A stretch of 64,000 nucleotides of DNA. It comes from Proteobacteria bacterium UBA981 (GTDB taxonomy: Bacteria > Pseudomonadota > Gammaproteobacteria > Ga0077536). The DNA is taken from NCBI GenBank assembly GCA_002292285.1, contig DBBP01000021.1, forward strand, positions 62,001 through 126,000, written 5' to 3'. The notes beneath the pieces were generated by a model that was given only the letters and a program-made list of their open reading frames with translations, did no database searches and was not told the origin of the DNA. The translations under genes were made by a program, and so were the position numbers. Of the stretch, positions 46,535-56,159 are shown one piece after another. How positions within the stretch are numbered: position 1 is the stretch's first letter; each line of letters opens with the position of its first letter.

Positions 46535-47794
46535 ATGCGATCAGCCAACGGCAGTGCCGCACAATCCATTCTCAGCGTGACGCTCGTGCTTTCGATGATG
46601 TTCGTCGGCGGCTACTGGCTGTCGCTTAATGCTGCGCGGGAGCCAACTCTCACACAAAGCTTTCAGGCCACGACCGCTATCAGCAATGCCGGTATGGAGA
46701 AACCGGCCCTGTTTACCGAACACGTAACACTCGGGCATGCGTGGCCGCCGCGCCTTGATGAGGCATTCCCGAATCTGACGATGATCGCGCATAACGGCGA
46801 TACCGTTCAGATTGCAGATTTTCGCGGGAAGGTTGTGTTGGTTGAGCCGATAGGGATGACCTGCGCGGCCTGCAATGCGTTCTCGGGTGCTAACGACGTT
46901 GGCGGTTACAGCCGCATCACACCGCAACAGAATCTGCCTTCGATAGAGAAGTTGTTGCCGCGCTACGCAGATGGCACGAAGCTCAGTACAAATGACATCG
47001 TGCTGGTGCAGGTGCTGCTCTATGACATGAAGCTAAAGGCTCCTAGCGCTGAAGACGCGCAGCGCTGGGCCGCGCATTTTGGTTTTGATCAACGCGAGAA
47101 TATTTACGTACTCAGTGCCGACGAGCGCTACGTCAATCGCGCTAGCTACGACATGATCCCTGGCTTTTTTCTCGTCGATCGCGACGGCATCCTGCGTTTC
47201 GACGCGACCGGTCATCGCCCCAAACACAATCTGTTCACCGAACTCATCCCGGCCATCTCGCGTTTTCTCGTGCAGGACGCGAGCGCCAGCGACGCGCGCG
47301 AGCAAGCGCAGCTGTTGTTGTCTGTCGACGAAGCCTACCGAGCCATCCCGCACGGCCGTGCGACGTTCAATCCAGACGAGGCCAGGATCGCGCCGCGGGA
47401 GCGCGATTATTTACATCGCGTGTTTACCATTACGGACGCTGCCGTAGTCGAACGCGTGCAATCGCAGATGTGGTTCCAAACCGGCGGTCGCCAGGGTGGC
47501 TGGCATCGTAACCATGCGCTGTTGCTCGCACGACTGGACGGTCTCGATGTGCCGCCTGGCTTGGCACAGGCGCATCAGCTAATTCGCGAGGCCATTGCTG
47601 AACAGCAGCGATATTTCGAACGTTGGGAGCAAGCCGGCAATGGCGAGGTGTTTAACGTTCGCGATCCCCTGGTGCAGAGTTCACACCGCAAATTAATCGG
47701 CGCCTATAACCTCCTCAAGGCGCGGTTCCCCAGTGAAGCGGAGCACAATCAAAAATCGTTTTTCGATCATTTGTGTGCGCTCGATTTTATTTGA
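46535..47794 (+). CDS. Membrane-anchored TlpA/redoxin-like protein with novel C-terminal domain
   Basis: 419 residues. One N-terminal membrane anchor (about 11-33), then a thioredoxin-like domain (about 60-240) with IADFRGKVVLVEPIGMTCAACN; the CAAC pair is the likely active site, although the usual tryptophan is missing. IPGFFLVDRDGILRF is the matching late strand. The C-terminal 170 residues are helical, rich in histidine and tryptophan (QMWFQTGG, GWHRNHALLLARLD), and of no recognised family. Good ribosome binding site (AAGGAAAA). Last gene of the operon; periplasmic redox role inferred. Confidence 0.72.
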   Translation: MRSANGSAAQSILSVTLVLSMMFVGGYWLSLNAAREPTLTQSFQATTAISNAGMEKPALFTEHVTLGHAWPPRLDEAFPNLTMIAHNGDTVQIADFRGKVVLVEPIGMTCAACNAFSGANDVGGYSRITPQQNLPSIEKLLPRYADGTKLSTNDIVLVQVLLYDMKLKAPSAEDAQRWAAHFGFDQRENIYVLSADERYVNRASYDMIPGFFLVDRDGILRFDATGHRPKHNLFTELIPAISRFLVQDASASDAREQAQLLLSVDEAYRAIPHGRATFNPDEARIAPRERDYLHRVFTITDAAVVERVQSQMWFQTGGRQGGWHRNHALLLARLDGLDVPPGLAQAHQLIREAIAEQQRYFERWEQAGNGEVFNVRDPLVQSSHRKLIGAYNLLKARFPSEAEHNQKSFFDHLCALDFI

Positions 47795-48006
47795 CGGAGA
47801 GGTCCCTCGGGAATGTGTCGTTCATCGATTTCTCCGCGCGCTCGAGCGGGCCAAAACTAAATAGACAGCCCGAATTTTTGTGCCTGATCCGATGACGACA
47901 GACTACGATGTAAGCGCTACCCGTCAGGCAACATATCGCGGTGATTCAGGTTAACGCGTAGTCGCCACGCCGAACCTGCGCGCCGATAATCCGGGCCGGA
48001 CCGCTG

Positions 48007-50322
48007 TCAGTGTTCCGCGAGCGGCAGGGTCAGTGAGAACTCTGCGCCCGGTTCGCGATTGCTCACATCGACACTACCGTGCATGGCACTGGCAAGCTGC
48101 TGCACCAAAGCCAGTCCGATCCCGGTACCGACCGTCTCGCGCGTGAGTTCGCTTTCTGCCCGATAGAACAACTCGAAAATTCGTCGCATCTGTGCTTTCG
48201 GGACGCCTCCGCCGTAATCTCGAATACTGATGCGAATACGGTTGTCACCGGCACGCTCGCAGGTGAAATCAATTGTGCGTTCAGCATTGTCCGGCGCGAA
48301 CTTGATGGCGTTGTCGACGAGATTAATCACGATCTGGGTCACGGCATCGGAATCAACGGCTACGTGTAACTCGCCCACCTCTGTCGTGAGCTCGCAATGC
48401 ATGTCGAAACCAGCCTGCGCTAACTGCGATGCGACTTTCCCCTCAATGTGCTCAAACAACGCCGCAACGCTCATTGTTGTCAGCTCAAGTGTGGTCTGGC
48501 CGTGATTCATGCGCGCGAGTTGCAATACGTTGTTGATCAGCCGCGATAAGCGCTCTGACTCGTCATGAATAAAAGTGTAGTAAGTATGCTTGCGCGCTTC
48601 GTCGGCCCAGCCAGCCTTAAGCATTTCGCTATACATCCGTATCGAAGTTAACGGCGTTTTGAGCTCATGACTCACGGCCGACACGAAATCCTGCTGTTGG
48701 CGAAACAGGCGCATCTGTCCGACCCCGAAGCGATACATGGCGAAACAACCGCCGGCGAGAACGATCACCAGGGTCAGAGTCACCCAACCGAGATAGCCAA
48801 CACTGGCCGCGAGCGGTAGGCGCGTCACGCTGTATACAAGTTCCAGCTCTGCCAATGGTGCAGACAGGCGGGTGCGGTAAAGCAACTCACCGCGCAGGGC
48901 CTCGGCACGCGGCGCATAGTTTTGGGTGGTGGTTCCCTCGAGCGCGACCACTTCGCCCTGCCATGCAATTAGCAGGCTCGACATACGACTGACCGCCGTA
49001 CCCGCCCAGACCTGAGTCACCACCGCATCCCGAAACGCCTCACGCTCAATCAACGCACCCTGAATGTAGCGGCTCCCGGCACGCCAAACGTTTCGAAACA
49101 ATACAAAATGTTGCTCATCGAGCGCCTGCAAAGTCATCGGATCGAGTTCGCTTTCGAATAAACGCACGCGCGGCGATGTTGTTGGCAAGGGCGTGTTTGT
49201 CGCCGCAGTCGGTGGCGCGGGCGACGCTGAGGAAAACGCCGCAGATTCTTTCAGCTCGAGCGGCTGCGAATCCTCGTTGATAGGCGAGTCAGATAACTCG
49301 CCCATCATGGCGGTCGACATCTCATCGGACATGACTTTCGAATCGACCGCGGTCCCGACGACAGACTTGGCGATGGCATCGACATCGAGCGACGCGAAGC
49401 CGGCCGGAGCCATCTTCGCCAGCTTGTCTTTCGCTCCCAAGCGCCCGGCTTGAGCGTCATCGGTTCGCGAACTATCAGCTTCGAACCGATCTTCTGCCGC
49501 GATATAAGCATCGACTTCTGCGCGCCCTTCCGTTTCAAGTACCGCACTGTGCTCTTTGCGAGACTCGCGCTTGCTCGCTGGTAAGCGCGCTGCCAGGGCC
49601 GGTTGGTCATAAGCTTGCGCAAGGCTTTTCTGCTCCAGACGCTGATCGAGTTTGAGGTCGGCGACGTTGCCGTAGCTGCTTGCTTGTTGACGGCGCTGGC
49701 GTGCCGGTGGAGCGCTGCTCAATCGCTCGAAGACATTGGCAGCCTCGCGCGGCTCACTTATCTGGGCCCCATCTACTGCTGCCGGTGAGCGCTGCAGCTG
49801 CGTGTGGGCCTCCTCGGCCACAAGTTCCGTCGCGGATACCCGCCGACCATGGGCAATGTAGCTGGCGCCTGCCAGGATGCTGCGCATACGCTCGCTGATC
49901 GCCGCGCGCTCAGCGTGATCACGCGCGGGCAGCGGATTGTTGTCTGCATCGGTTGACCGGGGTAGTAGCGGCGTTGAAAAAGTGCCTTCACTATCGACCT
50001 GGAAATAACCCACCACACCGGGCAATGCCGAGTGCTGCGTGAGCGTGGACAATGGACTACGCGGCACACCCGTGCTGGCCGCCAGATAGGTATAGTCGTC
50101 AAAAGAACGGGCGTCTTCAGCGGCAACGATGGCGCGGAGATCAGTATCGATACGAATCGATAGGTCTTCCGCCTGCACCCGGAATCGGTGAAACACTTCC
50201 CATTGAGTTTGTTCGTAGGCGCGATAGGCGAGCAGCAGCGCCGGAACGGCGAGTAGCAGGAAGAACAAGCCGATACCGCGGCGTAATCCACGTTCGCCCA
50301 GCGCTGATGCAAAGCCTGCCAT
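48007..50322 (-). CDS. Membrane sensor histidine kinase with long low-complexity sensor region
   Basis: About 771 residues from ATG 50322, 16 bases after the regulator stop; a longer frame to 50478 overlaps the regulator and is unlikely. One helix near 15-34, a large periplasmic part (about 35-500) and a second helix near 500-525. The HisKA box is SHELKTPLTSIR with phospho-histidine H552; N box NLVDNAIKF and glycine boxes DYGGGVP and GTGIGLALV complete the ATPase. About residues 200-405 of the sensor are polar, alanine/serine/glutamate-rich and probably disordered. Operates with the OmpR-type regulator just upstream. Confidence 0.92.
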   Translation of the reverse strand: MAGFASALGERGLRRGIGLFFLLLAVPALLLAYRAYEQTQWEVFHRFRVQAEDLSIRIDTDLRAIVAAEDARSFDDYTYLAASTGVPRSPLSTLTQHSALPGVVGYFQVDSEGTFSTPLLPRSTDADNNPLPARDHAERAAISERMRSILAGASYIAHGRRVSATELVAEEAHTQLQRSPAAVDGAQISEPREAANVFERLSSAPPARQRRQQASSYGNVADLKLDQRLEQKSLAQAYDQPALAARLPASKRESRKEHSAVLETEGRAEVDAYIAAEDRFEADSSRTDDAQAGRLGAKDKLAKMAPAGFASLDVDAIAKSVVGTAVDSKVMSDEMSTAMMGELSDSPINEDSQPLELKESAAFSSASPAPPTAATNTPLPTTSPRVRLFESELDPMTLQALDEQHFVLFRNVWRAGSRYIQGALIEREAFRDAVVTQVWAGTAVSRMSSLLIAWQGEVVALEGTTTQNYAPRAEALRGELLYRTRLSAPLAELELVYSVTRLPLAASVGYLGWVTLTLVIVLAGGCFAMYRFGVGQMRLFRQQQDFVSAVSHELKTPLTSIRMYSEMLKAGWADEARKHTYYTFIHDESERLSRLINNVLQLARMNHGQTTLELTTMSVAALFEHIEGKVASQLAQAGFDMHCELTTEVGELHVAVDSDAVTQIVINLVDNAIKFAPDNAERTIDFTCERAGDNRIRISIRDYGGGVPKAQMRRIFELFYRAESELTRETVGTGIGLALVQQLASAMHGSVDVSNREPGAEFSLTLPLAEH

Positions 50323-50338
50323 GTGCCGGGCGGCGACC

Positions 50339-51046
50339 TTAATCCGCGTCCGTGAGCAAGCGATAGCCGGCCGTGCGCACGGTAACCAGACGTTCCGGTT
50401 GTTTGGGTTGGCGTTCGAGCTTGCGGCGCAGTTTGGCGATATGGATATCCACAGTACGCGTTTCGATGTCGAGATCACGGGCGTAGCCCCACACCTCAGT
50501 CAGTAGCTCTTCACGCGGCACGGGACGGTCGTGATGGGCCGCGAGATAGCGCAGGATGTCGATCTCTCGCCGCGTGAAGCTTTCGGTCTTGCCATCCACT
50601 TCGCCTTCAAGCGCTTCACAATCGATGCGTACCTGCGTGCCCAATTCGAGCACCCGTTGGGTAACTTCGCTCTTGAGCGTACGGCGCAATACCGCTTCAA
50701 CCCGCAATACGAGTTCCTGTACACCGAAAGGCTTGGCCACATAGTCGTCGGCGCCAAGGCGCAGGCCGTTGACGATGTCCTCATCGGTGACTTTGGCAGT
50801 GAGCATGATGATCGGCTGTTCGCGGTCGTATTCGCGAATCGCCTCGCAGACATCAAAACCGTTCATCGAAGGCAACATCACGTCGAGCAATATCAAGTCG
50901 AAACGACCACGCTTCGCCTGCTCCAGGCCATCGCGACCGTCGTCAGTCGCCTCGACTTCGTAGCCGTGAAAAACGAACACGTCGATGAGTCCGCTGCGAA
51001 TGGCGAACTCGTCTTCAACTATCAGTAGGCGTCGTTTACGTGTCAT
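50339..51046 (-). CDS. OmpR-family response regulator
   Basis: 235 residues from ATG 51046 (MTRKRRLLIVEDE), which has GGAACGGC before it; further upstream in-frame codons give a tail without family likeness. Receiver domain with acidic pocket E11/D12, phospho-acceptor D55 in LILLDVMLP and the conserved lysine in VAKPFG. The C-terminal winged helix includes FTRREIDILRYLA and DIETRTVDIHIAKLRRKLE. Cotranscribed with the histidine kinase. Divergent from the PspA-like gene across about 170 bases, which suggests it controls that operon. Confidence 0.94.
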   Translation of the reverse strand: MTRKRRLLIVEDEFAIRSGLIDVFVFHGYEVEATDDGRDGLEQAKRGRFDLILLDVMLPSMNGFDVCEAIREYDREQPIIMLTAKVTDEDIVNGLRLGADDYVAKPFGVQELVLRVEAVLRRTLKSEVTQRVLELGTQVRIDCEALEGEVDGKTESFTRREIDILRYLAAHHDRPVPREELLTEVWGYARDLDIETRTVDIHIAKLRRKLERQPKQPERLVTVRTAGYRLLTDAD

Positions 51047-51219
51047 GCCGTTCCGTAGTGCATCCATCCGATTCGGCACCGTAGCAGCGCTTGCCGCAAG
51101 GTGCATGTAAAAGATTTGTAAAACGCCTGCGCAAAGTTTTACCAGATTGCGTCTTATCGGGTCGAGGTGCGCCGGCCAAACTTATCCCCAGTTCAAAACC
51201 ACCGACCGGGAGATAAGAC

Positions 51220-51747
51220 ATGCCACTACTGAACCGATTCTCACGCTTGTTCGCCGCTGATCTGCATGCGGTGCTCGACAGCATCGAGGAGCCCGACATC
51301 CTACTGCGCCAGGCAGTGCGCGATATGGAATCGGAGCTCGCCAATATGCAGACGCAGGTGCGAGCCGCTGAGGAACAAAGCGAACGCACGCAGAGCCTGA
51401 AAGTCGCCGAACTTGAGTCGCTCGCGAGCCTCGATGAGGAACTCGATATCTGCTTCGCAGCCGGCGAAGAAGCGCTGGCCCGTGGCCTGGTACGGCGCAA
51501 ACTTGAAGCGCAGAAACGCGCCCAGACGTTTGGACGCCAGCACGCCAGTGCCGAGAAAAGCCGAATTGAGCTCGAAAGCGCCCTGGAGAGCAATCGTGCG
51601 CGTCTTAATGCGATGCGCGAGAAGCTTGATGTGCTGGTTGAGAACCCCAATCCGGCCGGCCGTTCATCCACATGCGAAGTCAGCGTTGATGGTGAGGAAA
51701 TTGACATCGCCTTCTTGCGCGAAAAGCAACGGCGGGTGCGATCATGA
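51220..51747 (+). CDS. PspA/IM30-family membrane-stress protein
   Basis: 175 residues, shorter than E. coli PspA (222). Starts PLLNRFSRLFAADLHAVLDSIEEPDILLRQAVRDME, the amphipathic helix and start of the long coiled coil of PspA/IM30; the rest is almost all charged helix with many glutamate and arginine residues. Binds damaged inner membrane and protects it in family members. Ribosome binding site GGGAGATAAGAC. Its stop overlaps the next ATG (ATGA at 51744). Confidence 0.85.
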   Translation: MPLLNRFSRLFAADLHAVLDSIEEPDILLRQAVRDMESELANMQTQVRAAEEQSERTQSLKVAELESLASLDEELDICFAAGEEALARGLVRRKLEAQKRAQTFGRQHASAEKSRIELESALESNRARLNAMREKLDVLVENPNPAGRSSTCEVSVDGEEIDIAFLREKQRRVRS

Positions 51748-52307
51748 GCCGCTTCGGGTTTGGCCGCGGTGTGCTTGTCGCTGCCGTCCTCGCACTGGTC
51801 GCTGCCGGCGCATTCAGTGCCCTGGCCGGGCTTATGACTGCCAGTGTCCTGCTGAAGGCGATAGTCGTGTGTGTTCACGGCGGTTACCTCCTCACCTTGA
51901 CCAGCCGCACCAAGCTGCGCCGCGGGCGCCTCGCCCTGCCGTTGCTCTGGGTGCTGGCTGTCACTGCCATCAGCTTCGCGGCCAGTCCTGTGATCAGCTT
52001 CGTCATAAGCCACGCGGTATTGCTATGGGTGACGCGTAGTCTGATGTGTCACAAAACCCTGGTCGCCGCGGCGCTCGACCTCATCCTCACTGGTGTCGCT
52101 GTCGTGGTCGCCATGGGCGCGGCCCGCCATAGCGGCAGTATGTTGCTCAGCGTGTGGAGCTTCTTACTGGTCCAAGCGTTCGCAGCGTTCATTCCAGAAC
52201 AACTCAATACCTCGACGACACCACTGCGTGGCAAATCAAACAACGATTTTGAACGCGCCCATGCACAAGCGCAGGCCGCGTTGCGGCGGCTGGCGAATAA
52301 CCACTAA
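51744..52307 (+). CDS. Polytopic membrane protein in PspA-VWA operon
   Basis: 187 residues with four to five hydrophobic helices up to about residue 155, then a short polar tail containing RAHAQAQAALRRLA. No family recognised. Translationally coupled to the PspA-like gene and 41 bases upstream of the VWA gene, so it probably acts with both at the inner membrane. Confidence 0.7.
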   Translation: MSRFGFGRGVLVAAVLALVAAGAFSALAGLMTASVLLKAIVVCVHGGYLLTLTSRTKLRRGRLALPLLWVLAVTAISFAASPVISFVISHAVLLWVTRSLMCHKTLVAAALDLILTGVAVVVAMGAARHSGSMLLSVWSFLLVQAFAAFIPEQLNTSTTPLRGKSNNDFERAHAQAQAALRRLANNH

Positions 52308-52348
52308 CCAATTCCTGTTAATCATCCTCAGTAAACAAGGCACTCATC

Positions 52349-53569
52349 ATGAAAAAGCAACTCCTAGCACTCTCTCTGGTGGTCGCAACCACCACGGCAA
52401 TTGTTTTCTATCCGGCCCAGCAAAGCGGTGCGGTAACGCAGGCTGTGAAACCCGGTACGGCAACGCCGGCGCAGGGAATCGCGGCGATTGCGGCACAACA
52501 CCGGCGCCCGCGCATCGACGTGGTGTTCGCGCTCGATACGACCGGCTCGATGAGCGGACTTATCGCCGCAGCCAAGGAAAAAGTCTGGTCGATCGCCTCC
52601 ACCATGGCGCAGGCCGACCCGGCTCCCGATATTCGCATTGGTTTGGTCGCCTACCGCGATCGCGGTGACGCTTACGTTACCCAGATGGTCGATCTGTCGT
52701 CCGATTTGGATTCGATGTACGCGAAATTAATGGACTTTGAAGCTGCTGGCGGCGGCGACGGTCCGGAGTCCGTCAACAAAGCACTTGATGATGCGGTTCA
52801 GCGCATGTCCTGGAGCGAAGACGAGAATACTTACAAGGTCGTCTTTCTGGTCGGCGATGCGCCTCCGCATATGGACTACCAGAACGAGCTGCAGTACCCG
52901 CAGATCGTGCGGCTGGCGAATAAGCGCGGCATCGTCATTAACGCTATTCGCTGCGGCAAAGATGAAAACACGCGCCAGGCATGGCAGACGATCGCGTCGT
53001 TAAGTCAGGGAGAGTTTTTTAACGTGGAACAGAACGGCAACGCGGTAGCGGTCGCTACACCGTTCGACAAAGCGATTGCTGATTTGTCTGCCGAGATGGA
53101 TGAGACCCGCCTCGTATTTGGCGATGCCGAAGAACAGTCCAAGCACATCGCACGTCAGGCCGCCACGGAAAAACTCCATGCCAAGGCTTCCGTCGCCAGC
53201 CGCGCGCGTCGCGCCGCTTTCAACGCGTCAACATCGGGCGAACGCAACTATCTGGGCGATAACGATATCGTCGACGCCGTTGCCGCCGGCCGCGTAGACG
53301 TTACGAGTGCGCCTGCCGCATCGTTACCTGAACCCCTGCGTGAGTTAGCACCGCAAGAACGCGTCGCTGCTGTAAAAGAGCTGGAAAGCAAACGCGAAGG
53401 ATTACAAAAGAAAATCGCTGCTCTGGCCGATAAGCGTGACACCTTCATCGGTAAGCGCCTGGAAGCAGAAGGCGGTGCCAAAGATTCGCTGGATGAAAAA
53501 ATCTATGGCGCCGTACGTCGGCAGACAGCAGAAATGGGCTTGAGCTACGACGCACCGGCCAAGTACTAA
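52349..53569 (+). CDS. Exported von Willebrand factor A domain protein
   Basis: 406 residues. Signal peptide about 1-28. A VWA domain (about 55-250) starts IDVVFALDTTGSMSG; D63, T65 and S67 form the metal-ion-dependent adhesion site, with GGGDGPESVNKAL contributing the later ligands. The C-terminal part is charged, with a short coiled coil (ELESKREGLQKKIAALADKR). Likely a periplasmic metal-dependent binding module. Third gene of the PspA operon; expected to respond to the neighbouring two-component system. Confidence 0.88.
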   Translation: MKKQLLALSLVVATTTAIVFYPAQQSGAVTQAVKPGTATPAQGIAAIAAQHRRPRIDVVFALDTTGSMSGLIAAAKEKVWSIASTMAQADPAPDIRIGLVAYRDRGDAYVTQMVDLSSDLDSMYAKLMDFEAAGGGDGPESVNKALDDAVQRMSWSEDENTYKVVFLVGDAPPHMDYQNELQYPQIVRLANKRGIVINAIRCGKDENTRQAWQTIASLSQGEFFNVEQNGNAVAVATPFDKAIADLSAEMDETRLVFGDAEEQSKHIARQAATEKLHAKASVASRARRAAFNASTSGERNYLGDNDIVDAVAAGRVDVTSAPAASLPEPLRELAPQERVAAVKELESKREGLQKKIAALADKRDTFIGKRLEAEGGAKDSLDEKIYGAVRRQTAEMGLSYDAPAKY

Positions 53570-53648
53570 GCAACACCCGCGGGGCAATGCGCCGGCAGGC
53601 TGAGTCCTGTCGGCGCAGCGGCATTTCAGGGCCCGGCAAATCTCAGTG

Positions 53649-55886
53649 ATGCGCCTAACCCGTTCCGCAGTATCCTTGTCACCATGCGAACTGCCTCACT
53701 CAGCGCCAACGCGCACCGTTGACGTGATATTGCGCCTTAACAGTACCCGGGCGGCGACCCTGTTTGCGTTGATCTCGGCAACCTTGATGATTGCCCACCA
53801 GGTCGGCGGCAAAGCTACTCGCGATGCCATCTTCCTGTCCCACTACGATGTGACGCAGCTACCCAAACTGGTTATCGTCGCGGCGCTGATCTCGATGCTG
53901 GCGGTGGTCGTAATGTCACGCCTGCTCGCAGGCTTTGGTCCGTGGCGAATTGTGCCGGGGGCATTTCTCGTCAGCGCATCGCTGTTCATCGGTACCTGGG
54001 TGCTCTATGCCAGCCATCCGCAGGTCGCGGCTATTACCCTGTATTTGCAGATGGCCGTGTTTGGCGCGGTCCTGATCTCCGGCTTCTGGTCAGTGGTCAA
54101 CGAACGCTTTGACCCGCATACGGCCAAACGGACCATCGCCGAGGTGGCTGCGGCGGCCACGCTCGGAGGCGTGCTGGGCGGTGTGCTCGCCGACCGCGTC
54201 GCGCAAATGATTGATGCGCAGGCAATGATCGCCGTTCTTGGCGGCTTGCATCTGATTTGCGCGGTAACCGTGTTCAGTATCGGGCGCTCGCGCACGAGTG
54301 CTGGAACGCCCATGCTGGAAGTCGAGTCAGGCATCCAGATTCTGTTTCGCAATCGCTATCTGTTGCTCATGGGGCTGTTGATGGTGCTGGTGGCGTCCTG
54401 CGCGGCTCTGATTGATTATGTATTCAAGGCGGAAGCGGCTCGGCGGGTGACCGACGAAGCGGCACTGGTGAGCCTGTTCGGCCGCTTCTACGCGATCGCG
54501 GGGCTGGTCACCTTCATCGTCCAATCGATGCTCGGACCTCGAGTGCTGAATCGCTTCGGCATTGGCGCGGCACTTTCGGTCATGCCGGCAATCATCTTTA
54601 TGGCCGCGCTGTTCAACACTGTGTTCCTGCGATTGTGGACGGTGGTGCTGCTACGTGGGGCGCAGATGGTCCTGCAGAATTCGTTCTTTCGCTCGGCTTT
54701 TGAATTGCTGTACACGCCGCTCCCACCGGTGCGCAAGAGACCGACAAAATCCATCATTGATGTTGCCTCCGATCGCCTCGGCGACATCATCGGCGGTGGC
54801 ATCATTCTCGGCCTGTTACAACTCAATCCAAACCTGCCGCATGGCATCGTGATCTTTGCGGCGATGGTGATCGCCATACTCACGCTCGTCGTCGTGAAGC
54901 AACTCTATCAAGGCTATGTCGTGCAACTGGCGAACAATCTGCGCGACGGACAGATCTCGCTGAACTACGACGACATTGTCGATGCCACCACGCGCCAGAC
55001 GCTGGCCGAAGCGTCGGCAGAAGTTGAGCGCGACGTGCTCATGGAGCGCATCAGCGCGCGCCAGCGACGGCGCCAGGACCCCAGCGAACAGCCACCACCG
55101 CAGTGGGCTGGTGGCGAGGCGGTAGCGGATCCGATCACCACAGCGGTCGCAGCTTTATGTTCTGGCGACAACAAACGTGTCCGCGCCACGCTCGAAGGTG
55201 ATTTCATGGATGCACGCCTGGCAGGTTTCATCGTGCCGCTGCTTGCGGTGGAGGAACTGGCGGATCTGGCTCGCACTGAGTTGCGCTGGATTACGCCACT
55301 GGCGATTGGCGCGCTAACCGATGCATTGTTCGATCCGGACGTACCGCTGCTCGCGCGCCAGCGTTTGCCAGGGGTTCTCGAGGTGTCTTATCACCCGCGT
55401 AGCGTCGATGCGTTGATGCGATCGTTGACCGACACCGAATTTAATGTTCGCTACAGTGCCGCGCGCGCCCTATCACGGATGTCCAGCCGCGATGAGCAGC
55501 TGCCTATCGATGAGGCGAAGATTTTCGAGATCTGCACAGCCGAAGTCAGCGTCACGCGGGCCGAGTGGCTGGCACGTGACATTGGTTTCGACGACCCGGG
55601 AGTCGGCGAGGATCTCGCCACGCCGGTCGCGGGTACCCGCATCGATTACAGTCTCGAGCACGTTTTCACGCTGCTTGGATTAGTTCTCGACCGCGACGCG
55701 TTGCGCCTGTCACTGCGTGCGGTGTTCAGTGCTGATCGGGATATACGCGGTACTGCGTTGGAATACTTGGAGAATGTCTTGCCAGATGCCTTGCGTCGTG
55801 CGTTGTGGCCGCATCTCGGCTTGCGGGTCGAAGCTGGAATGCCGCGAATGCCGGCGGCGGGGCCGGCGCAAAAAGGCAAAGACTAG
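53649..55886 (+). CDS. NTT-like (ADP/ATP-carrier-type) transporter fused to HEAT repeats
   Basis: About 745 residues. The N-terminal 430 contain about 11-12 helices with GGKATRDAIFLSHYDVTQLPK and PTKSIIDVASDRLGDIIGGG, which resemble the nucleotide-transporter (NTT) superfamily. The last 300 residues are soluble helices with HEAT-like repeats (LRWITPLAIGALTDALFD, VRYSAARALSRMS). Such NTT-HEAT fusions occur in free-living bacteria and are not proven ATP importers. Start is uncertain: ATG 53649, an overlapping GTG 53646, or GTG 53724 nearer the first helix. Confidence 0.75.
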   Translation: MRLTRSAVSLSPCELPHSAPTRTVDVILRLNSTRAATLFALISATLMIAHQVGGKATRDAIFLSHYDVTQLPKLVIVAALISMLAVVVMSRLLAGFGPWRIVPGAFLVSASLFIGTWVLYASHPQVAAITLYLQMAVFGAVLISGFWSVVNERFDPHTAKRTIAEVAAAATLGGVLGGVLADRVAQMIDAQAMIAVLGGLHLICAVTVFSIGRSRTSAGTPMLEVESGIQILFRNRYLLLMGLLMVLVASCAALIDYVFKAEAARRVTDEAALVSLFGRFYAIAGLVTFIVQSMLGPRVLNRFGIGAALSVMPAIIFMAALFNTVFLRLWTVVLLRGAQMVLQNSFFRSAFELLYTPLPPVRKRPTKSIIDVASDRLGDIIGGGIILGLLQLNPNLPHGIVIFAAMVIAILTLVVVKQLYQGYVVQLANNLRDGQISLNYDDIVDATTRQTLAEASAEVERDVLMERISARQRRRQDPSEQPPPQWAGGEAVADPITTAVAALCSGDNKRVRATLEGDFMDARLAGFIVPLLAVEELADLARTELRWITPLAIGALTDALFDPDVPLLARQRLPGVLEVSYHPRSVDALMRSLTDTEFNVRYSAARALSRMSSRDEQLPIDEAKIFEICTAEVSVTRAEWLARDIGFDDPGVGEDLATPVAGTRIDYSLEHVFTLLGLVLDRDALRLSLRAVFSADRDIRGTALEYLENVLPDALRRALWPHLGLRVEAGMPRMPAAGPAQKGKD

Positions 55887-56159
55887 CTCGGCATGTGCCA
55901 CTTAAACTGGGCAGGTACAGCGCGCACGCGACCAGTGACTGTCAGCAGAACAGGACAGTCGCATGACCTTACTGGCGGCTATATGTGAATCAATTTTTTA
56001 CATTCGACAAAGCCTGGAAGCGAGGTGCAGAATAGCTCGCGAAGTGCATCACACTTTTCGCGGTCACGCGTGGAAAGTGCTGGTTTCCGGACTAGAATTT
56101 CAGGTACGAGCAATGCACACCGCGCCAGGACAAAGCGGAGCACTCAAGGGCCCACGCCA

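Noticed and set aside
50323..50478. N-terminal extension of the histidine kinase
   Set aside because: It would overlap the response regulator by about 140 bases; ATG 50322 starts just before the first membrane helix.
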